NCBI RefSeq assembly: GCF_000153825.1
Contig: NZ_DS022299.1
Location: 62,001-126,000 of the forward strand
Direction of reading: 5' to 3'
DNA length: 64,000 nt
From: Synechococcus sp. RS9916
GTDB taxonomy: Bacteria > Cyanobacteriota > Cyanobacteriia > PCC-6307 > Cyanobiaceae
The notes under the pieces are model-generated. The model did no database searches. It was not told where the DNA came from and saw nothing but the letters and a program-made list of their open reading frames with translations. Shown in pieces: positions 7,300-16,065 of this stretch. Position 1 is the first letter of the stretch. Each line of letters starts with the position of its first letter. Position numbers and translations under genes: made by a program.

Positions 7300-8835
7300 A
7301 TGGGAGCGAAGGGAACAACTGCTTGGGCACGCCTGGGTTGTTATCTCCACGAGACGCGGTTGCTCGGCAGCATCCAGAGCACCCTGTATTGGGATCAGAA
7401 CACCCGTATGCCTGCGGCTGGTGCCTCCTGGAGAGGTGAGCAACTCACCCTCCTGGCCCGTCAGTTGCATCAGCGGCAGAGTTCCTTGGATTACGCCGCT
7501 CTGGTCGCAGAAGCTCGCTCCGACTGGGAGGTTGAAGGGTGCAATGGTTCGCTGAGTGAGCACGAGCGCCAGGAGCGTGGCCGCAATCTGGAGCTGCTTG
7601 AGCTGGATCTGCGTCGGCAGCAACGCCAGGATCCCGAGTTGGTGGCGGCCCTGGCCACGGCCAAGGCGCAGGGCTATGACCTCTGGCAGCAGGCCCGTTC
7701 CGCCAGCGATTTCCCCCTCTTTGCGCCCGCGCTGCGTGAACTGATCAAGTTGCGACAGGAGCAGGCCAGCCAGCTGGATGAGCCGCGGGGATGCTGGGAG
7801 ACGCTTGCCCAACCGTTTGAGCCCGATCTACGCCTCGAGCGTCTGCTCGAGTTGTTTGCGCCTCTGCGCCGCCGATTGCCGGAGCTGCTGCGTCAGGTGC
7901 AGGCTGCTCCCCGGCCCCGGCAGCTGAGCTGGGACCTGACATCGGAGCAACAGCAACGTCTCTGTGATCAGTTGCTCGAGGAGTGGCGGCGTGACCCGGC
8001 CATCAGCTGTGTGGCGGAGTCACCCCATCCCTTCTCCATCACCCTGGGTCCTCGCGATTTCCGCCTCACCACGCGCGTGGTGGCTGGTCAGCCCCTCTCC
8101 TGCTTCTTGGCCACCGCCCATGAATGGGGACATTCCCTGTATGAGCAGGGCTTACCGACTGCGAGCCACCAGTGGTTTGCCTGGCCCCTGGGCCAGGCCA
8201 CGTCGATGGCGGTGCATGAAAGCCAGTCGCTGTTCTGGGAAAACCGGGTAGCCCGTAGTGCGCCATTCGCGGAGCGATGGTGGCAGCGTTTCCGCAGCGA
8301 AGGCGCCCCTCTCGACTCCGCAGCCCACCTGTGGCAGGCGATGAATCCGGTGGCCCCAGGCACCAATCGGGTGGAGTCCGATGAGCTCAGCTACGGCCTG
8401 CACATCATGATTCGCACCGACTTGGAACTGGCCTTGCTGGAGCAGGGGCTTCCGGTGGAGGATTTGCCGACGGAGTGGAATCGGCGTTATCGCGAGCTGC
8501 TTGGTGTTGTTCCGGCGAATGATGCGGAGGGGTGTCTCCAGGATGTGCACTGGAGCGAGGGGCTGTTTGGCTATTTCCCGTCGTATTTGCTGGGGCATCT
8601 GGTCAGCGCCCAACTCAGTGAGGCGATGACTGCTGCCATTGGCGCTCCTGAAGAGCATGTCGCCCGTGGTGATGTGGCACCTCTCTTGGCTTGGTTGCGG
8701 GAGCATGTCCATCCCGTGGGCCGAGCCCTCAATGCCGAAGGGTTGGTGCAGCAGGTCAGTGGTCAGCCCCTGTCCAGCACTCCCTTCCTGTCTTACCTCG
8801 AGCGCAAACTGGAGTCTTTAGGGGTGGCAGCGTGA
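7300..8835 (+). CDS. Metallocarboxypeptidase, M32 (Taq) family
   Basis: M32 enzymes are cytoplasmic Zn- or Co-dependent carboxypeptidases that trim peptides from the C-terminus. The 511-residue length fits the family (about 500). The catalytic HEXXH is present as HEWGH at residues 274-278, followed by family features HESQSLFWEN and the NRVESDELSYGLHI segment with the third metal ligand. The N-terminus (TRLLGSIQSTLYWDQNTRMP) is typical. I chose the ATG at 7300; a longer frame upstream overlaps the preceding gene. Confidence 0.92.
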   Translation: MGAKGTTAWARLGCYLHETRLLGSIQSTLYWDQNTRMPAAGASWRGEQLTLLARQLHQRQSSLDYAALVAEARSDWEVEGCNGSLSEHERQERGRNLELLELDLRRQQRQDPELVAALATAKAQGYDLWQQARSASDFPLFAPALRELIKLRQEQASQLDEPRGCWETLAQPFEPDLRLERLLELFAPLRRRLPELLRQVQAAPRPRQLSWDLTSEQQQRLCDQLLEEWRRDPAISCVAESPHPFSITLGPRDFRLTTRVVAGQPLSCFLATAHEWGHSLYEQGLPTASHQWFAWPLGQATSMAVHESQSLFWENRVARSAPFAERWWQRFRSEGAPLDSAAHLWQAMNPVAPGTNRVESDELSYGLHIMIRTDLELALLEQGLPVEDLPTEWNRRYRELLGVVPANDAEGCLQDVHWSEGLFGYFPSYLLGHLVSAQLSEAMTAAIGAPEEHVARGDVAPLLAWLREHVHPVGRALNAEGLVQQVSGQPLSSTPFLSYLERKLESLGVAA

Positions 8836-8881
8836 GAGGTGTTGCGTTGTCAATGCCGTTCCCAACATTGGTGGTGTGCTG

Positions 8882-9154
8882 ATGGAACCCATTCAAAAAG
8901 GTCTGGAACAGTCCTTCGAAAGCGAACGACTGAAGCGATGGATTCGCGAATGCCAGGAGATTGAGGAGCTGCGCGAGGCGGCATTGGTCTTGGTGCAGCA
9001 GTTGGATCAACAAAAATCAGCCCGTGCCTGGTTGGCTGCTCGGGCCTCTGATTCAGAGAATGCCAAGCTCAACATGCTTGCTGAGCTGATTAAGCGCACG
9101 GGCCAGCAGGGTGAATCGTCTGACGCACCAAAAGAGGACCAAGACTCGGTCTAG
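8882..9154 (+). CDS. Conserved cyanobacterial helical protein
   Basis: The 90-residue product is almost entirely helical and charged (SFESERLKRWIRECQEIEELREAALVLVQQLDQQK), with a polar Glu/Asp-rich end. No known catalytic motif. The ATG at 8882 is preferred over a GTG two codons earlier. It follows the M32 gene by 46 nt. Confidence 0.65.
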   Translation: MEPIQKGLEQSFESERLKRWIRECQEIEELREAALVLVQQLDQQKSARAWLAARASDSENAKLNMLAELIKRTGQQGESSDAPKEDQDSV

Positions 9155-9169
9155 TTCCGGAGCGTCTCC

Positions 9170-9592
9170 TTAGCGCTTTTGGCGGCAGATCCAGCCAACT
9201 TTGGCGGCTGTGTCCGCCCTGCCTGAATAGTCGGCCCACTCCCCATTGGAATTGCGGCGTTCGAGTCGTCCCTCTTTGCACAGGGCCCGCATCACCAGTG
9301 GCCGCAGGACCCACTCCGCATCGGGATCCCGCTTCAGCACGAGCAGGCCATCAAAAACCACGGCCTCGCCTTTGGGTTGGAGATTGCTGAGGTATTCCGC
9401 GGCCTGGGTGGTGGCGTTCTCAAGTGCCCCGAAAAAGATCCAGTTGGCTGGGCTGATCAAGCTTTTGCTCTGCAGGCTTTCGCGCACCTGCTGCCACGGC
9501 TCGGGTTCAGCAGGAGGTTGCCACTGAGCCGCGAATGCGGGCATGGCGATGGCTGTCATGGCACATGTTCGAAGGGCAAGGCGTGCGAACAC
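9170..9592 (-). CDS. Exported hypothetical protein
   Basis: A GTG start gives a good signal peptide (MFARLALRTCAMTAIAMPAFA) with a cut after AFA. The mature part, about 118 residues, contains WIFFGALENATTQAAEYLSNL and ends in a Cys-containing segment WICRQKR. It is convergent with the gene at 8882. No family is recognised. Confidence 0.65.
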   Translation of the reverse strand: MFARLALRTCAMTAIAMPAFAAQWQPPAEPEPWQQVRESLQSKSLISPANWIFFGALENATTQAAEYLSNLQPKGEAVVFDGLLVLKRDPDAEWVLRPLVMRALCKEGRLERRNSNGEWADYSGRADTAAKVGWICRQKR

Positions 9593-9731
9593 AGATGGTT
9601 TCCAGGAAGGGCGAGAGGGCAGGGAATTTCGAATAGCGCTGAGGGCCTTTGGCTTGTTCTGCAGAAGATTTCGGGCTCAAAGGCATTGATCTTCACCTTA
9701 GTCAGACTGTTACCAGCGAACAGAAGCACAG

Positions 9732-9950
9732 GTGGCTGATCCCAATGATCCAGGCATTGATCGTTCAGAGCCCACCGTTGAGCTCACCCTGAATGGGGGT
9801 GGGTTGAGGCTGCTGCTTGATGCTGTGACCTGTCGGTTGGAACGTTGGAGTGGTGGTGACCCTGGCGAGCAGGTGGATTTGCAACGCATGCAGACGCTGC
9901 TGACGGCTGCGATTCTTGAGATCAGCTTTGGTGAAACAGGCCAGCGTTGA
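9732..9950 (+). CDS. Small hypothetical protein
   Basis: This 72-residue acidic protein (GTG start, MADPNDPGIDRSEPTVELTL) has an amphipathic centre GGGLRLLLDAVTCRLERW. No domain is recognised. It is 46 nt upstream of the next small gene on the same strand. Confidence 0.55.
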   Translation: MADPNDPGIDRSEPTVELTLNGGGLRLLLDAVTCRLERWSGGDPGEQVDLQRMQTLLTAAILEISFGETGQR

Positions 9951-9996
9951 GGCTTTGGCTGGCAGGCAGACTGAGTTGGCCGTCATCAGGTCAGGG

Positions 9997-10239
9997 ATGG
10001 ATCACAACGAGGCAAGTGAGTTGGTGCAGCAGATTGCCGATGCCATGGAGCAGTACGCGGCTTCTTTGACACCGGATGTGATTCGTTCGGCGAAGCAGAC
10101 AGAGAGTGGTGCGCAACAGCTTCAGCGCATGGAATATGCCATTGGCACGATTGGTAAGGCGCTGATCCTGACTGATTTCAAACTCGATCAGAGCAAAGAT
10201 CTCGACAAACTGAAGGGGTTTCGTTCACAGCAGTCGTAA
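9997..10239 (+). CDS. Conserved small helical protein
   Basis: The 80-residue product MDHNEASELVQQIADAMEQY... is helical and soluble. An upstream extension to 9916 overlaps the previous gene and lacks a good start, so I chose the ATG at 9997 (preceded by a G-rich GTCAGGG). Function unknown. Confidence 0.6.
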   Translation: MDHNEASELVQQIADAMEQYAASLTPDVIRSAKQTESGAQQLQRMEYAIGTIGKALILTDFKLDQSKDLDKLKGFRSQQS

Positions 10240-10271
10240 CGCAAACTGCATTGAGCTTTTGGGTATTGGAG

Positions 10272-10526
10272 ATGTCGGACCACTCCGGACAATCGCTTTC
10301 CGCACGCGAAATGGTGCGGGCCCATGCCTATCCGGTGTTGGCGCTGGTGAGCAGTCTCAGTCTGGTGTCCATCGCCCTGTTGCAGATTCCCTCTGCCGTG
10401 AAGGACCATCGCTACAACCGCTGCATTGATCACCAGGTGCAGCTGCGCAGCACGGTGCTCAAGGGTCAGGATGGACCTGGGCGATTGGTTTATCTCAAAG
10501 CAGTCGAACACTGCGAGGGGCGCTGA
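10272..10526 (+). CDS. Small single-pass membrane protein
   Basis: The 84-residue protein has a polar N-terminus, one membrane helix (VLALVSSLSLVSIALLQIP, about residues 22-40), then a basic outer part with two Cys (NRCIDHQ and EHCEGR). No family is recognised. It is followed by the channel-like gene. Confidence 0.6.
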   Translation: MSDHSGQSLSAREMVRAHAYPVLALVSSLSLVSIALLQIPSAVKDHRYNRCIDHQVQLRSTVLKGQDGPGRLVYLKAVEHCEGR

Positions 10527-10615
10527 GCGCGAGTTCCGCATTCACTGCCCCGCACGCGGTTGCGGTTTGCAGTTGCTTAAAGGCTTGATCGAGCGCCTGC
10601 TGTTTTTGCGAGAAG

Positions 10616-11722
10616 TTGGCGTTGCTGTCAACGTGGAAGCAATCGCGAGCGTGGAGGGTGGTGGCAGCAGGGCACCGTCGGCGGCGATGGCTTGTGTTGG
10701 GTGTTGTGCTTGCCCTGGTGGCGTCCCTGCTCGTCACCATGTTGCGGGCTCCGGCTCCTCCGCAGCCCGAGCTGGTGATTGATCAGCAGGAGCAGATCAG
10801 TTGGCCTACCGGGACGCAAACGGAGATCAACAATGCCGGTGAATTGCAGCCACGCCTGAAGGTGGGTGCCTATGTCACCAACATCAGCGACTTTGATCTT
10901 CTCGATGATCAATTTTCGATTGAGTTGTTGCTTTGGACCCTCTGGGATGGTGCAGCAGACGCCAATCCCAGTGACCATCTGACCCTGCTCAACGGCATCT
11001 ATGACGGCGATATCCAGCGCTTTCAGAGGGTGCGAGAGGAGCAGCGACCGGAGGGGGCCTGGATCCTCTATCGGGTGCGTTCTGCTGTGGTGAAGCGCTG
11101 GCAGCTGCAGCGTTATCCCTTTGACGATCAGATTCTCCAACTGCAATTCGGTTTTGATGATCCTCTCGAGACCGTGATGTTGGATGTGGTGCAGCATCAG
11201 CCTTTTGAGGTCAGCCCGGGATTGCTGCTCTCGGGCTGGTTGTTGAAAGAGCCGAGTGCCTATGCCAGCAGCCTCAGCTTGATCAGTGATCTGGGGATTC
11301 CCCCGGCTCCCGGGGGCACCGTTCGCCGTCAACCCACTGTGTCCTTTGATCTCCCGATTCAGCGGCGCAGCCTTCTGTTCGTGGCCCCTGATTTTTTGGG
11401 CTACATGCTCGCGGTTGGACTCTGTTGCATGAGTTTGATGATCACCCGTAGCCGTGATGATTTGATCCTTGCTGCGGTGGTATCGGCGGGGGGGAACTAC
11501 GTCTTCATTGCGGGCAAATTGCCGGTGACGGCGATGACGGGTTTCATTGGAAACCTTCAGCTGATCGTCTTCCTTGGCATCCTCTACGTGGTGGCCGCTG
11601 ACGAGATCATTGATCACCACCTCAGCAGCTACACGCCGCGGGTCTCGAATCTCTTGAGGGTGGTGTTGCTTCCTAGTTATCTGGCGATCACGTTGCTGGG
11701 CATTGCCTGGATCATTCCCTGA
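10616..11722 (+). CDS. Pentameric ligand-gated ion channel-like protein
   Basis: The architecture fits prokaryotic Cys-loop receptor relatives: an N-terminal signal anchor (RRRRWLVLGVVLALVASLL), a beta-rich periplasmic domain of about 200 residues, then four membrane helices (starting near LLFVAPDFLGYML, DDLILAAVVSAGG, GNLQLIVFLGILYVV and VVLLPSYLAITLL). The periplasmic domain carries YPFDDQILQLQFG, which matches the (F/Y)PxD loop diagnostic of the superfamily, and VGAYVTNISDFDLLDDQFSI resembles strand beta-1/2. The start is uncertain: TTG at 10616, or GTG at 10658 or 10661. The ligand is unknown. The next gene encodes a periplasmic binding protein. Confidence 0.75.
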   Translation: MALLSTWKQSRAWRVVAAGHRRRRWLVLGVVLALVASLLVTMLRAPAPPQPELVIDQQEQISWPTGTQTEINNAGELQPRLKVGAYVTNISDFDLLDDQFSIELLLWTLWDGAADANPSDHLTLLNGIYDGDIQRFQRVREEQRPEGAWILYRVRSAVVKRWQLQRYPFDDQILQLQFGFDDPLETVMLDVVQHQPFEVSPGLLLSGWLLKEPSAYASSLSLISDLGIPPAPGGTVRRQPTVSFDLPIQRRSLLFVAPDFLGYMLAVGLCCMSLMITRSRDDLILAAVVSAGGNYVFIAGKLPVTAMTGFIGNLQLIVFLGILYVVAADEIIDHHLSSYTPRVSNLLRVVLLPSYLAITLLGIAWIIP

Positions 11723-11735
11723 GGCCCTGGATCAC

Positions 11736-12812
11736 ATGCTTTCCAATCGCCTGTCAGCACGCTCCAAGCAAGGCGCTAAGGCCCTCACCACCACCTTGAT
11801 CAGCATTCTGATTCTGTTGTTGGGGGCTCTGATAGTTCAACCCCGCCTTGGGCAGCGCCGTTTATTCATTGATGATCGCCATGTCTTAACGCCGGTGGAG
11901 GTGGAGGCCTTACCCGCCGGTACCTTGCCCGTGGTTTTGGATCGCCGTCTCGGTCAGACCGAAACGAGCTTTGCCTACCGCTTGCTTCAGTTGGTGATGG
12001 AGCGCAGCGGTGAGCCGTACGCCATCGGCTTCAGCAGCGAGGTCTTCCCGCAAGACGAAGTGATGAATGCCCTTGCCTCAGGGCTCCAGAAGGGGGATCA
12101 CAATTCGACCGGAATCACTGTGGGGGCCTATGGCGCTGGGGTGCAACTCAACCGTCGCCTGCGCCCCATTCGCATTCCCATCTCCGGCGGTTTGCTGGGT
12201 CTGCGGGCCGGCTGGACCAATGCCAGTCAGCAGCCATTGCTGGCGGAGGTTCGTGATCTGAAGGACTTGCGTCAGCTGTTGTTGATTCAGGGCCTTGGCT
12301 GGAGTGATGTGGAGATCCTGGATGCGGCAGGGCTCCGCACCTACACCACAGCGCCGCACTACCTGTTTCGCCTGCTGGAGAACCAGCGGGTTCAGTTGTT
12401 TCCCAGGGGGATTGCGGAGTTGGAGGGGGAATCGCAGGAGGTGCATCGTTCCGGCAGGGAGATCGTGCTCGACCCGCACCTGTTGGTTACCTATCCCTTC
12501 GCGGGCTTCTTCTACGTGAGCCCTGCCAATCCCAGGCTGGCCAAGGCGATCGAGACCGGCTTTGAGCGGGCGATTGCGGATGGCTCGTATCAAGCCTTGT
12601 TGGAAGAGGTGATTTTCACCCCCTGGCTGCGACGCCATCTCAAGCTTCGGGATCGCCAGGTGATCCATCTCCGCAATCCCGAAGCCGCACTGGCCTTGGC
12701 TGATGTCGATCCACGGCATTGGATCGTGCCCTGGAGGGCATTGGATCAGAAGCAGATCACCCGTGGTAGCCAGCTCTGTGCGTTGCCACGTTTGCGTGAA
12801 TTGTGTCTGTGA
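11736..12812 (+). CDS. Membrane-anchored periplasmic solute-binding-like protein
   Basis: The 358-residue product has an N-terminal membrane helix (TTTLISILILLLGALIV) and a periplasmic domain with the order seen in family 3 solute-binding proteins: strand LPVVLDRRLGQTETSFAYRL, hinge-like segments, and a C-terminal SPANPRLAKAIETGFERAIADGSY that strongly resembles the last helices of amino-acid-binding proteins. No transporter permease or ATPase is nearby. It follows the channel-like gene by 13 nt, so a sensory or gating partnership is plausible but unproven. Confidence 0.7.
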   Translation: MLSNRLSARSKQGAKALTTTLISILILLLGALIVQPRLGQRRLFIDDRHVLTPVEVEALPAGTLPVVLDRRLGQTETSFAYRLLQLVMERSGEPYAIGFSSEVFPQDEVMNALASGLQKGDHNSTGITVGAYGAGVQLNRRLRPIRIPISGGLLGLRAGWTNASQQPLLAEVRDLKDLRQLLLIQGLGWSDVEILDAAGLRTYTTAPHYLFRLLENQRVQLFPRGIAELEGESQEVHRSGREIVLDPHLLVTYPFAGFFYVSPANPRLAKAIETGFERAIADGSYQALLEEVIFTPWLRRHLKLRDRQVIHLRNPEAALALADVDPRHWIVPWRALDQKQITRGSQLCALPRLRELCL

Positions 12813-12918
12813 TGGTGTTCTGCTTTCGCTTGGCTCACCGATCACTCCGTGAAGAATCGGCACGAAGAAGTGAAAAATCTTCGGGATGCGCTGAGATGGT
12901 TTCAGCGAAAAGAGAAAG

Positions 12919-13851
12919 ATGGCAGATCAATTCCCTCGCAAGCAGACCCTGAACACTGAAGCTGCTGACTTGAGTTGGCGAAGTGAAGACCAATCCCTCG
13001 TTGATCAAAACCTGGGGAAGATTCTGGAATCAGCTAGTTATCGTTTGGCGCATGCTGATGGGGCTCTGCTTGAGAGTGAAGAGATGCGTGGTGTTCGCAT
13101 GCTTCTTGAAATTACTAAGCCTCAGCAAATTTTGGATGCTGAAGGAATCAGTTCCACCATCATTATTTTTGGTGGTGTGAACATCATTGAGCGCGCCGAT
13201 GCCGAAGAACGTCTGGCGCAGGCTGAGGCGGCAGTGGCCGCGGCGCCCGAGAGCCGCACGTTGCAGCGTCAGCTCCGACGCAGTCGAACCCAGCTCGAGT
13301 TCTCGCGTTATTACGACGCTGCCCGGGAGTTCACCCGCCTGGTCTCTCAGGATCAGCAGAACGGCCATCACTCCCATGTGGTGGTGACCGGTGGTGGGCC
13401 GGGCGTGATGGAAGCGGCCAACCGTGGAGCCTTTGATGCCGGTGGTCGCTCGATCGGTCTGAGCATCAAGTTGCCTGGGGAACCTGAGCCCAACCCCTAC
13501 ATCACGCCTGAGCTGTGCTTTCAGTTCAACTATTTCGCGCTGCGCAAATTCCATTTCGTTATGCGTTCAGCAGCGGCTGTTCTCTTCCCCGGAGGCTTTG
13601 GCACCCTCGATGAGCTGTTCGAAGTGCTCACCTTGCGCCAGACGGCGATCAAGAGTCCCATGCCGGTGATTTTGTATGGCAAAGAGTTCTGGAGCCGCTT
13701 GATCGATTTCGACTACCTGGCTGACTGCGGTTTGATCCGTGATGAGCATCTCGACCTTTTTCAGTTTGCGGATACGCCTGAGGAGGCCTGGAGCTGGATT
13801 CAGGCTTTTGAAGCGGAGAGGGATCAGGCCCAGGAGCCACTGGCGGCTTGA
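12919..13851 (+). CDS. LOG-family protein (nucleotide 5'-monophosphate nucleosidase type)
   Basis: LOG proteins cleave the N-glycosidic bond of nucleoside monophosphates. Hallmarks are present: a Rossmann-type TGGGPGVMEAANRGA (about 157-171) and PGGFGTLDELFEV (about 224-236). At 310 residues this is the longer bacterial subfamily with an extra N-terminal helical region, not the approximately 190-residue cytokinin enzyme. It starts at an ATG 12 nt after a purine-rich stretch and stands alone. Confidence 0.88.
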   Translation: MADQFPRKQTLNTEAADLSWRSEDQSLVDQNLGKILESASYRLAHADGALLESEEMRGVRMLLEITKPQQILDAEGISSTIIIFGGVNIIERADAEERLAQAEAAVAAAPESRTLQRQLRRSRTQLEFSRYYDAAREFTRLVSQDQQNGHHSHVVVTGGGPGVMEAANRGAFDAGGRSIGLSIKLPGEPEPNPYITPELCFQFNYFALRKFHFVMRSAAAVLFPGGFGTLDELFEVLTLRQTAIKSPMPVILYGKEFWSRLIDFDYLADCGLIRDEHLDLFQFADTPEEAWSWIQAFEAERDQAQEPLAA

Positions 13852-13865
13852 TGTAATCAGGCGCG

Positions 13866-13881
13866 TGTGATCAAGATCACA
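13866..13881 (+). promoter_or_regulatory. CRP-type site, TGTGA-N6-TCACA
   Basis: TGTGATCAAGATCACA is a perfect CRP-family palindrome. Its centre lies 73 nt before the centre of the hairpin at 13940-13953 and about 100 nt before the ATG at 13973. It sits just after the LOG gene stop. Confidence 0.7.
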
Positions 13882-13939
13882 TCGCGCTTTGACGGCGGTC
13901 ATCCCTTCAGGCATTGCATTTGGAGAGGGTGGGGGCACC

Positions 13940-13953
13940 GGAGGGAGACCTCC
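13940..13953 (+). promoter_or_regulatory. GGAGG/CCTCC leader hairpin
   Basis: GGAGG-GAGA-CCTCC is identical in stem and loop to the element before the RTX gene. It ends 19 nt before the ATG at 13973. Confidence 0.6.
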
Positions 13954-13972
13954 CCGCAACCCCATCAGACCA

Positions 13973-14254
13973 ATGAGCGTTTCCGCCAACACTGCTGCTG
14001 CCAATGACCAAGGCCTGAAGTCCGCCATGGCAATGGCTGTGGTGCTGGCCGCCGCTCCGATGATTGCAGTTCTGTCTCTTGGAGGGATGACGGCTGGCTC
14101 TTCAGACTCCGACGCTGTCTCCTGTGGTGATGCAGCGTCGGTCAAGGCTTGCCCGCAATCGTCCGGTGTCGCGCTGATTCCGGCCGAAGGACTGTTGGAT
14201 CTTCATCGCTTGAACTTCACTTCAGGCTTGTTAGGCAAAGCCCAGGCCTTTTAG
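13973..14254 (+). CDS. Small membrane/exported protein under CRP-type control
   Basis: The 93-residue product MSVSANTAAANDQGLK has one hydrophobic segment (AMAMAVVLAAAPMIAVLSLGG), then an external part with two Cys (AVSCGDAASVKACPQ). No family is recognised. The in-frame region extends to 13889, but that stretch contains the regulatory hairpin, so the ATG at 13973 is preferred. Upstream signals suggest coregulation with the genes at 3862 and 35117. Confidence 0.65.
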   Translation: MSVSANTAAANDQGLKSAMAMAVVLAAAPMIAVLSLGGMTAGSSDSDAVSCGDAASVKACPQSSGVALIPAEGLLDLHRLNFTSGLLGKAQAF

Positions 14255-14329
14255 TTGGAGCCTCCGTGTTGAGACCGACGGGGCAGCCGCAATGGACTGG
14301 GCATTGAGGCCCGTTAGCGCAGAAAAATC

Positions 14330-14665
14330 ATGAGAGAATGGTTCAAGAAATTTTCTGCTGAGATGGCAAAGGGATACTGGAATGTCGCAGGTTCCATCAC
14401 CAACCCTGAAGGGATGGGTGCCTATCTCACTGCTGCTCAGCCCTATCTGGCCAAGTGCGGCGCCCGTTTTCTTTGCAGAGATCTGCAAACGGATGTCCGA
14501 GAAGGGACTGCTGGACACCTGACCGTGATCATTGAGTTCGAATCACTGGCTGCAGCGCAAGCTGCCTATGAGGCTCCTGAATACCAAGAGATGCTCAAGC
14601 TTCGCCAACCTCACTCTGATGTCTCGCTGTCAATCATCGAAGAAGGGGATCACGCTGGTCACTGA
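14330..14665 (+). CDS. DUF1330 domain protein
   Basis: The 111-residue protein shows the DUF1330 ferredoxin-like fold pattern: GYWNVAGSITNPEGMGAYLTAA, LCRDLQTDVREG, TVIIEFESLAAAQAAYEAPEYQE. These are small dimeric alpha+beta proteins of unknown role. It has no signal. It is followed in the same direction by another small alpha+beta protein (DUF3303). Confidence 0.8.
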   Translation: MREWFKKFSAEMAKGYWNVAGSITNPEGMGAYLTAAQPYLAKCGARFLCRDLQTDVREGTAGHLTVIIEFESLAAAQAAYEAPEYQEMLKLRQPHSDVSLSIIEEGDHAGH

Positions 14666-14782
14666 CCAGCTCAATTAGGCGCAATTGCACCATGCGTGCT
14701 TTTCACAACGGACTTAGTTGATGCGTTGGCTTGAACAGACAAAACAAGCCATCCATGCAAGGGTCGGGAGGTCCAAAATTCA

Positions 14783-15061
14783 ATGTCCATGACCTTTTTG
14801 ATGCATTGGTCGTTCAAGACCGGCTACCACGAAATTGCCGCTAAAAAGTTCATGGCGACTGGTGCACCCTTCCCGGAGTGCAAGTCATGGAAGCGTCTCC
14901 ATGGCCCTGGTTCTGTGGAGGGTTGGATTCTTGTCGAAGCCGACAACGCTGATGCTTGCTACGAACACGCGGCTGAGTGGGCGGAATGCCTCGACTGGGA
15001 GGTCACCCCTGTGCTGACCGATGAGCAGGCTGGCCCCCTGATTGCAAAGGCATACAGCTGA
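14783..15061 (+). CDS. DUF3303 domain protein
   Basis: The 92-residue product matches DUF3303: MTFLMHWSFKTGYHEIAAKKF, WKRLHGPGSVEGWILVEADN, EWAECLDWEVTPVLTDEQAG. It is a small soluble alpha+beta protein common in cyanobacteria, role unknown. A clear terminator follows 12 nt after the stop. Confidence 0.8.
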   Translation: MSMTFLMHWSFKTGYHEIAAKKFMATGAPFPECKSWKRLHGPGSVEGWILVEADNADACYEHAAEWAECLDWEVTPVLTDEQAGPLIAKAYS

Positions 15062-15070
15062 GATCCCTGG

Positions 15071-15105
15071 ATTGAAAAAAGCCTCGCCATTGGCGGGGCT
15101 TTTGT
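15071..15105 (+). terminator. Rho-independent terminator after DUF3303 gene
   Basis: GCCTCGCCattGGCGGGGC is followed by TTTTG, with an A6 tract before the stem. Confidence 0.8.
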
Positions 15106-15304
15106 GTTGTCTGTTCTCTCGCTCCTTAGGAGGTGAAGTGGGGGCTGGTGGGCTTGAAGCCAGTGAGCAAATGCCCATGGGCGTGTTCTGGATGACTCAG
15201 CATGCGCCTAGAGCACGTTATCTTTGGAACACGTTGGCCACGAGTGTGTGGCGCAGTTCGATCTCAAGCAAGCAACGGGGCTTGAGACGCTGTAGGAGGT
15301 TCTG

Positions 15305-15451
15305 ATGAACACCCTCGCATTGATCAAGAAAAAGCAGCTCAAGGCACAGAGCCTGCAAGAGGCCCAAAAGGTTCTCGCCACGGTTTCGGAAGCGAAGGAC
15401 TACACCTCAGCCCATCTGTCTCCGGCAAAGCTGGCCCAGCTTTCTGCTTGA
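15305..15451 (+). CDS. Small 48-residue protein
   Basis: MNTLALIKKKQLKAQSLQ... is a compact helical frame behind a strong TAGGAGG (spacing 6) and before a terminator. No domain is recognised. The tight frame from ribosome site to terminator supports a real gene. Confidence 0.6.
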   Translation: MNTLALIKKKQLKAQSLQEAQKVLATVSEAKDYTSAHLSPAKLAQLSA

Positions 15452-15474
15452 TCACACAGCCCAGTGATGGGTTT

Positions 15475-15503
15475 GCCCCGCCCGCAAGGTGGGGTTTTTT
15501 ATT
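15475..15503 (+). terminator. Terminator after the 48-residue gene
   Basis: CCCCGCCcgcaaGGTGGGG is followed by TTTTTTATT. It forms the left end of a sequence duplicated near 16.45-16.57 kb. Confidence 0.75.
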
Positions 15504-15786
15504 GCTTGCCTTGCAATCCCTGATCAAAGTGATGCCTCATCAGCACGTGCGTTATGCGAGGGGTCTCCTTTCTAGAGACTGTTTTTTATCTGATGTCTTG
15601 GTTCAGAAGTCAGTGATTGCAGGGCTCTTGTAGCCAACTCAGTCCGGCTCGACTGATGGCGGCCAAGCGCTGTTGTCAGTGATCACCGTCGTGGTAGAAG
15701 AAGTGCGCTTTGGCGTCTTAGGCGGGGTGAAGGAAAGACAGAATTAGAAAGATTGTTTATGTTGAAGCCTCTGTGGGCTGGAAGTC
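15504..15786. repeat. Degenerate copy of a glycosyltransferase 3' end, then empty spacer
   Basis: Bases about 15510-15585 resemble 16490-16566: both read GATGC-C-CATCAGCA and then GCGAGGGG-C-TCCTTTC-AG. The right-hand copy is the real 3' end of the GT2 gene on the minus strand. The left copy has no reading frame, so it looks like a vestige left by a duplication or insertion. Nothing else is seen up to 15786. Confidence 0.5.
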
Positions 15787-16065
15787 ATGCAAGCGGCACC
15801 GTTAATTATCCTGACTCTGGCATTCCTTTTGGATTGGGCATTTTCGGTCTTTGGAATTCTCACGAAATGGAGTTTGTTCCCTGATATTTTCAAATTTCAA
15901 ACTGCGGTGACAGCCGTCGTCTGTATTTTTAGTGCTTTCCTTGCCGCGGCGTTGCTAATTGCCAAGAAGTTTGAAAGCCGGCTGATGGGCTTTTCGGTCA
16001 CAGCGGTCTGTGCTGCGGCAAGTGCTTATTACGTGACGGCGGCTTTGTCTTGGTTTGTCGACTGA
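15787..16065 (+). CDS. Small three-helix membrane protein
   Basis: The 92-residue product has three predicted membrane helices: LIILTLAFLLDWAFSVFGIL, TAVTAVVCIFSAFLAAALLIA and GFSVTAVCAAASAYYVTAALSW, with a short basic loop KKFESR. No family is recognised. It lies between the two copies of the duplicated segment described at 15504. Confidence 0.7.
   Translation: MQAAPLIILTLAFLLDWAFSVFGILTKWSLFPDIFKFQTAVTAVVCIFSAFLAAALLIAKKFESRLMGFSVTAVCAAASAYYVTAALSWFVD

Noticed and set aside
10628-11620. 330-codon minus-strand frame opposite the channel-like gene
   Set aside because: Low-quality His/Gln-rich product, while the plus strand encodes a protein with clear receptor motifs and membrane helices.
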